NCBI GenBank assembly: GCA_004325065.1
Contig: PITI01000434.1
Span: 1-12,476 of the forward strand
DNA length: 12,476 nt
From: Hamiltosporidium magnivora
Taxonomy: Eukaryota; Microsporidia; Dubosqiidae
Reading direction: 5' to 3'
Part shown: one piece after another, positions 8,190 through 12,476 of the stretch
Numbering within the stretch: the stretch's first letter is position 1
Layout of the letters: each line of letters starts with the position of its first letter
The notes under the pieces: generated by a model
Databases searched by the model: none
What the model was told of the DNA's origin: nothing
What the model saw: only the letters and a program-made list of their open reading frames with translations
Program-made: the position numbers and the translations under genes

Positions 8190-9233
8190 TTTGCATGTCT
8201 CGTAATGAACTATTAGTTCTTGCTCATTTCGTTTCATTGTATAGCATACTTTGATGCTCTCTCTAGGTCTTTTTTGTGATTTAGTACCAGCGCAAGTATT
8301 TTTGCGATTGAACGGTATTATTCGCGCTTCAGTTTGATATTGAATTGCATTATTTCTTTTTGTTTGTGTGTATTTCGAAACTTTTAAGATATATCTTATT
8401 GTGTTTTGTCATAATGGCACTCTAAGTTATCATATAGGAATGGTTTCGACTTTACATTTATATATAAAACTTGATTCATTGATCAACGCATCATATTTAC
8501 TATGTTTTCTCATATTACCTTCTGCGAAACCTAAGTCAATTGATTCTGGTGAAGGAATGTAATATTTACTTAACTCTTACATAAAATAATTATTCGGGTC
8601 TAATATTCTGAATTTCGTAATGAGTTTTAATCTATTTATATTCTTATATACTTGCAAATATGTTTTTAGGAACTTTTAGAAAAGAATATCTCATAGTTCT
8701 TTTGTAAAGTTTGAAGTGTTTCTATTATAGTGGTGAAAATAAAGTATCAATCATTTTATTATGTCTTCTGGTGTATTTGTGTGGCAGAATTTTCTAATGT
8801 TGGCCACTAATTGTGTTGCCTTATAAACAGATTACAGCGTTCACACTTTCCATCGGCTGATCATTTTTCGTTTTTGTCCTATTAATGATAATTTGTTGTC
8901 GTTTATAACAATCGTTTCTACATATCTAAGCTATTTAGGATTATCTAGCTCTACAGTAACGGAAACCAGTCTAATATTTTTAGCCTTAAATAGCTCTATA
9001 TTGGTTTCGAATTTTTTCTTTTTGATTCCTTTTTCAAGCTTATATTGGAGTTTAGGAAATTTTTACAATTCACGAAAAATTTTATTATGCACTACTTTTG
9101 GAACTGCTGCACCTATGGTTGAAAGTTCATTGTTTTTTGGAAACAATTTACTATTTAAAAGGCATATGATTAATTTACATCTCGTGGTCGTGAATTTATC
9201 TTCGGACTCTGATATAGGCGGGATACAGTCTTT
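8190..9233 (-). pseudogene. Eroded coding sequence, one frame over 348 codons, family not identified
   Basis: Reading the minus strand from 9233 to 8190, a single frame stays open apart from 11 stops: at 9063, 8931, 8841, 8832, 8751, 8691, 8676, 8577, 8430, 8427 and 8409 (lowest base of each). Composition alone predicts close to 30. Open runs of 56, 43, 29, 26, 48 and 73 codons share this frame without any frameshift. Protein-like runs include KIFREL and LVSVTVELDNPK in the upstream third and IDLGFAEGNMRKHSKYDALI near 8540-8480. The latter region ends KCKVETIPI followed by stops, loosely recalling the C-terminal part of some non-LTR retrotransposon polyproteins (a KY..L pattern, then an IPI-like strand). 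That resemblance is inferred from memory of the pattern and is weak. G+C is higher here than in the flanks, and the strand is A-rich as coding strands in AT-rich genomes often are. The plus-strand frames 8368-8562 and 8893-9249 (118 codons, TTG start) are probably its shadows, but 8893-9249 cannot be fully excluded as a gene. Confidence 0.4.
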
Positions 9234-9720
9234 TTACAAACATATCTAGGGTAGTTTAATCATAGCTAGCAGTCCAGCATACATCATCTATCCTATTACA
9301 CTTAGTTTTTATGTGTAGAAATATTCTGCCATGATGGTAAATTTGCGAATGCATATCATTTAATTGTATTTAATTTGGTTTTGGAATTTATAAGGGTTTG
9401 CATCGGCTTTCTTTCCTTTATATTGGAGTTGTGTTTGAATTACTTAAATATAATATCTGTTCAGTCTTACTCTTCTGTTCATCCAAATTACTTGTACACC
9501 CTATTGTTTATAATATTGTAGCATATTTAAAAGATATTTCAGTCTTTCGAGCTTTTCATTGATCTCTTATCATATAAACTTAAAAAACGTTTACCTTATG
9601 CGTCTTGGGTGCATTATTTAAGTATCTTCTGCGCGAGACTCAATATAATCACAATATGCGATGATGGTTAAATTATATATCAGCTCTTTTTCTATTACTA
9701 TATTCGCTTACTAAATTAAA
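9234..9720 (-). pseudogene. Possible more eroded upstream part of the same frame
   Basis: The 8190-9233 frame can be followed further upstream, but with about 12 stops in some 160 codons, so it is no better than chance by count alone. Protein-like runs in this frame include IEKELIYNLTIIAYCDYIES (about 9700-9640) and TQLQYKGKKADANPYKFQNQ (about 9430-9370). A second minus frame also shows protein-like pieces (for example DDVCWTASYD). Older frameshifts or simple chance would both explain this. Confidence 0.15.
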
Positions 9721-10609
9721 GCTTTTTGCTCATTCGATTTGCATTAAGGACAAATAAAAACAGTAAAAGCCAACATATAGTATTTTTTTATAAATTTTTG
9801 GTTGTAGTGTAGGAAATTTAGTGTTTATCTAGCTTTTTCTTTATGATATTTCGTCTCGATAAACTAAAAAAAATGCCAGGTACGTTTTTTTAACGGATAA
9901 TAATTGCTAACCGAAATCATAAATATGTTTTTTCAACGTAATTCATGTAAACTGAAGATCTCTAAACCAAGAGCCGCTTACGATTTTTTTTTGAACTGTG
10001 GTTTTAATATGAAAATACAAAAAATTATAGAATTAAAATTACGATTTTAGATAGTTTTATTCTGAATTCGTAGTACAAGAAAAATTAATCGGTTTTCAAC
10101 ATTTTTACAAACCATAAATCCTATTTTTTTAATATTTTCTACAAAAAACGAAATTAAACAACAAAAAATGTGTGGTACAATTGAATTCAATGATATTAAA
10201 AGTAGAAATACTTATTACTGGATCTAAAAATTTAAAGTCTAATTTACTTGTATAAATGATAAAAACAAGACAATTGCTATATGTTATCTAGATATGAAGA
10301 TATTTTTTGATATTTATTTTCGAGAATATTTGTTCACATAGTTTGTTAACCAAAATTCTAAAAACATTTCTCGAGAGGTTTATGAACAAAACTGAATTGA
10401 GGCTGGAGGGGTTCAATTAAAATTTTAGCCATTAATTTGAATTTTTTTAATGAAATATTGTCAGGCTACATTTTTATTTGTTTTAAACATCTGTGAGAAA
10501 CTTTTAATTCATCTGAAAATATAAATAATAAAATTATAGAAATAATATTCATGTGTTGGTATAAAACTTAATAAGTTCTTGAACCTGAAGACTTTTCAAA
10601 TAAATTAAT
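9721..10609. other. AT-rich spacer
   Basis: No gene, RNA or clear repeat is seen. Composition shifts here from T-rich to more A-rich on the plus strand. A short G+C pocket at about 10396-10412 (GAGGCTGGAGGGG) has no evident meaning. Confidence 0.55.
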
Positions 10610-10678
10610 ATGGCTCGCAGCATAAAAGATTTGGCGATATCTGATTTAGATATCAATTGCCTCTATGATCGTATCTAA
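10610..10678 (+). other. 22-codon ORF, unidentified
   Basis: ATG at 10610 opens MARSIKDLAISDLDINCLYD and closes two residues later at TAA 10676-10678. It sits in a small pocket of higher G+C with ordinary codon use, preceded in frame by a stop. It is too short to call a gene and may be an eroded coding fragment. It contains the palindrome at 10636-10654. Confidence 0.12.
10636..10654. repeat. Perfect stem GATATCT-GATTT-AGATATC
   Basis: Seven-base perfect arms close a five-base loop. GGC (10633-10635) and GCC (10659-10661) could extend the stem after a four-base bulge. Confidence 0.4.
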
Positions 10679-11095
10679 GAAATTTTTTCATAGGTCTGCA
10701 TTTTAACTCAATGAACACAATTTACAGCTCTAATCTAGTTTTCTAAGACAATGAGGTTTTCATCTAATTGTACGACTTTTATCTCATTTTTGTATATAAC
10801 ATGTACGGTTTTGAAGTACGAATAATAGCTTTATTATCGTAACTTCAGAGAAACACGCCTTTGCGATCAGATAAACTAGACTGTTGTTAAATCATAAGGA
10901 TTGATGTGGTTCTGTATCACATAATCGAATCAAACCTAAAATATAATTTTTTAGCAATTAAAAGTTTAATATGTAAAACAAATAAACAATATCAACAACA
11001 GCTGCCCTTTTTATTGGGAAGCCAATGCATTATAGTAATAAATTCTTCAGACGAGAGAATTTGACTCGATAATACCCCATAATTATGCTATACTA
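10679..11095. other. Spacer with a weak minus-strand coding-like pocket
   Basis: A minus-strand stretch at about 10935-10790 is open apart from one stop and includes NNSLVYLIAKACFSEVTIIK. It is short, unsupported by any motif, and lies in slightly higher G+C. No other structure is seen. Confidence 0.4.
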
Positions 11096-11160
11096 TAAGG
11101 ATCGCCAAAGTTTTTGGCTCGCGGGCCGCGTTGACTTCAAAAAAGTCTCGTCTCAAGAAC
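11096..11160 (+). mobile_element. hAT-like transposon terminus (fragment)
   Basis: CCAAAGTTTTTGGCTCGCGG (11105-11124) followed by GCCGCG is a pattern I associate with terminal inverted repeats of hAT-superfamily DNA transposons, which often read CAAA...TTTT..GCTCGCGGGCC near the end. The stretch is strikingly CpG-rich (four CpG within 11119-11130) and contains the small palindrome CGCGG-G-CCGCG. In that reading the element would extend to the right. The matching inverted end is not present downstream in the window, no 8-bp target duplication could be assigned, and no transposase is visible. It is therefore a fragment, a solo end or a resemblance only. Confidence 0.35.
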
Positions 11161-12228
11161 TCATAAGATTTTATTCTAAAAAACAGAATAATATTTCATC
11201 CTTTTAATTATTTTTATTTTTAAAGCAAATTTTTAAAGTTTCAAATAGGTATAGGTGTTCATAAAAACAAACATGTATACTAACCATATTTCTGAATAAT
11301 AGTATTCAAATAAATTACCGAAATTTTATAAGAGTCTCCGGATCACATAATTCTATCACGTTCATAACTTTTGCTTCTGATTATTTCCGCTTTGACATTA
11401 GCTGACTTAATGAACAAAAATTTTATAAAATGCAATACACGGAATATATTTACATATCTAAATTAACATTTAGCAATATCTAGTTATTAATAATTTATAG
11501 TAGTAAGTTTAACAAATTTTTGCGGATAATTTGGGCCAAATCTCAACTACATCAATCTCATTTATGATAAATTATGCCACTATTTTTTTAAATTTCATTT
11601 TGATTTTTTGGCATGAATAGAAAAGAAAAATAAGATGTGGTTTAAAACATCTTAAGAGACGAATAGATATTTTTTCAAGTACGAATTCATAATAAAAATC
11701 ATCGGTATCGTGGTTAAATTGTATAATATACGGAGAAGGCAATATTTTTTCAGATTAAAAACACATCTCCGCTATAATAGAAAAATTTTGGACGAGTGGA
11801 TGCAAGTAATTACTAAACGTCTAATAGAGACCAGATAAAATGTTTCTGTAGCCCGTGGTTTCGAGATTATTGTATGATATATCATTATACAACCATGTTC
11901 CATTTTTCTTGTTTCATATTATAGACCAAAAACCCACAATTTTATCACGATTAAACTATATGAACGAAAGTAATAGTCACTAATATTTTTCAAAAATATC
12001 GATTTTTTAAAGGCTCAAATGTACAATTTTAATTTTGATTTGTTCTTATAGGCATATCGATTTATAAAAAAATCTTTATTTAAAAGTATCACATCCTTTT
12101 AAAACAATGGCAAGTGTTATCTTTGTTTTAATGATTTAACGAAGTTCTAAGTTTAACAAAATAACTGCTACCCAACACTCCATCGAAACCCCTACGATAT
12201 CTAGGTTTTAAAGCCTTTCATTTACCAG
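11161..12228. other. AT-rich spacer
   Basis: No gene is supported. The stretch holds a near-palindrome at 11870-11892. G+C rises slightly from about 12160 onward, just before the terminal island. Confidence 0.5.
11870..11892. repeat. Near-palindrome TTGTAT-GATATATC-ATT-ATACAA
   Basis: Six-base outer arms (TTGTAT, ATACAA) flank the perfect palindrome GATATATC, with three extra bases on the right side. GGTT to the left and AACC at 11890-11894 could add a further clamp after a ten-base insert. Confidence 0.4.
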
Positions 12229-12444
12229 GTGCATATAATCAAATTAATAGGCGAGGTGTCGGTTAATGTCCCTAATGTCCGTTGGATGAAGTGTGATCAA
12301 AGGCCGAAGCCCTCCTGGGCTCCCCCAAGACTATGCAGCATTCCCAATTACTCTACACTTTCTGAATCCAATAAACTTCTAGCTAAGATATATTTCAGAG
12401 ATTTACATGGGGTCCACCTAGACAGTGCAATGTCATACCAACAG
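12229..12444 (+). other. Alternative reading: 216-nt phase-0 exon-like segment
   Basis: The segment follows TTTCATTTACCAG (splice-acceptor-like) and ends at CAACAG followed by GTATAA (donor-like). It is 216 nt, an exact multiple of three, and open in one frame for all 72 codons. The frame is also open for eight codons upstream, back to 12205. The peptide includes RPKPSWAPPRLCSIPNYSTL. No family is recognised. G+C is the highest in the window. This reading competes with the LTR reading of 12257-12476. The presence of AATAAA inside the frame, the start TGTCGG and the run-off favour the LTR, but the clean phase and both splice-like borders keep the exon reading open. Confidence 0.22.
12249..12256 (+). 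promoter_or_regulatory. Possible degenerate polypurine tract next to an LTR start
   Basis: AGGCGAGG is purine apart from one C and directly precedes TGTCGG. In LTR retrotransposons a polypurine tract abuts the 3' LTR. If that holds, the DNA to the left would be the end of the element's internal region. The tract is short and interrupted, so this is tentative. Confidence 0.2.
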
Positions 12445-12476
12445 GTATAACCTGCTACTTAGCTCTCCCGGCTTTT
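12257..12476 (+). mobile_element. Probable LTR-retrotransposon long terminal repeat, partial
   Basis: The island begins TGTCGG, compatible with the TG that starts LTRs, and it is visibly richer in G+C than everything before it. It contains a doubled TAATGTCC (12264-12271, 12273-12280) and a small stem AGCCC-TCCT-GGGCT (12308-12321). TCTGAATCCAATAAACTTCT (12361-12380) carries AATAAA at 12370-12375, where the LTR polyadenylation signal would be expected. The window ends before any terminal CA can be recognised, so length and family are unknown. No RT, integrase or protease is visible in the window. The same DNA can be read as an exon (12229-12444). This is my preferred reading but it rests on pattern, not on homology. 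Confidence 0.38.

Noticed and set aside
8190..9233. Alternative genetic code (UAA/UAG read as Gln) making the minus-strand frame intact
   Set aside because: About half of the in-frame stops are TGA, so a ciliate-type reassignment would still leave the frame broken, and the mix of stop codons fits decay.
8893..9249. 118-codon plus-strand ORF as an intact gene
   Set aside because: It starts with TTG, has no recognised domain, and lies opposite the long low-stop minus-strand frame that better explains the local lack of stops. A small chance of a real gene remains.
1..12476. CRISPR array, telomere, rRNA or regular satellite
   Set aside because: No regularly spaced identical repeats, no telomeric arrays and no long G+C-rich structured RNA were found.

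Overview
The window looks like non-coding nuclear DNA from a very AT-rich eukaryote. By eye it is roughly three quarters A+T. There are long A and T runs, no bacterial-style gene packing, no rRNA, no convincing tRNA, and no intact gene on either strand. The longest uninterrupted methionine/GTG/TTG-started frame is 118 codons (8893-9249, +), and it is best read as the shadow of a decayed minus-strand frame. The species cannot be named. The retroelement and hAT-like traces fit an invertebrate, plant or protist nuclear genome; this is inference only.

Layout. 1-2600 is AT-rich spacer with a small pocket of higher G+C at 777-1076, where a minus-strand exon-like frame overlaps a plus-strand tRNA-like shape. 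2603-2968 holds two short open stretches on opposite strands. 2970-4030 is T-rich spacer. 4039-4139 carries two adjacent stem-loops, one of them a strong 52-nt inverted repeat. 4140-6200 is spacer containing an 84-nt G+C-richer island at 5033-5116. 6345-6379 and 6481-6503 are two further hairpins or palindromes. 6803-7088 has short plus-strand coding-like stretches in two frames. 7805-7901 has two inverted repeats side by side, and 8057-8096 is a 20-bp tandem duplication.

8190-9233 (minus) is the best trace of a former gene: one reading frame runs 348 codons with only 11 stops and no frameshift needed. A weaker continuation runs up to about 9720. 9780-11080 is spacer with one tiny ORF and a palindrome. 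About 11096-11160 contains a CpG-rich motif like the terminus of a hAT-superfamily transposon. 11160-12200 is spacer. 12229-12476 is the least AT-rich part. It reads either as a 216-nt phase-0 exon flanked by splice-like AG and GT, or as the 5' part of a long terminal repeat that begins TGTCGG, contains AATAAA and runs off the window. I favour the LTR reading.

Overall the window resembles a transposon graveyard with several unrelated hairpin-forming segments. No set of genes working together can be supported. Function calls are low confidence, because no homology search could be run and because short protein-like frames arise by chance in a 12-kb window.
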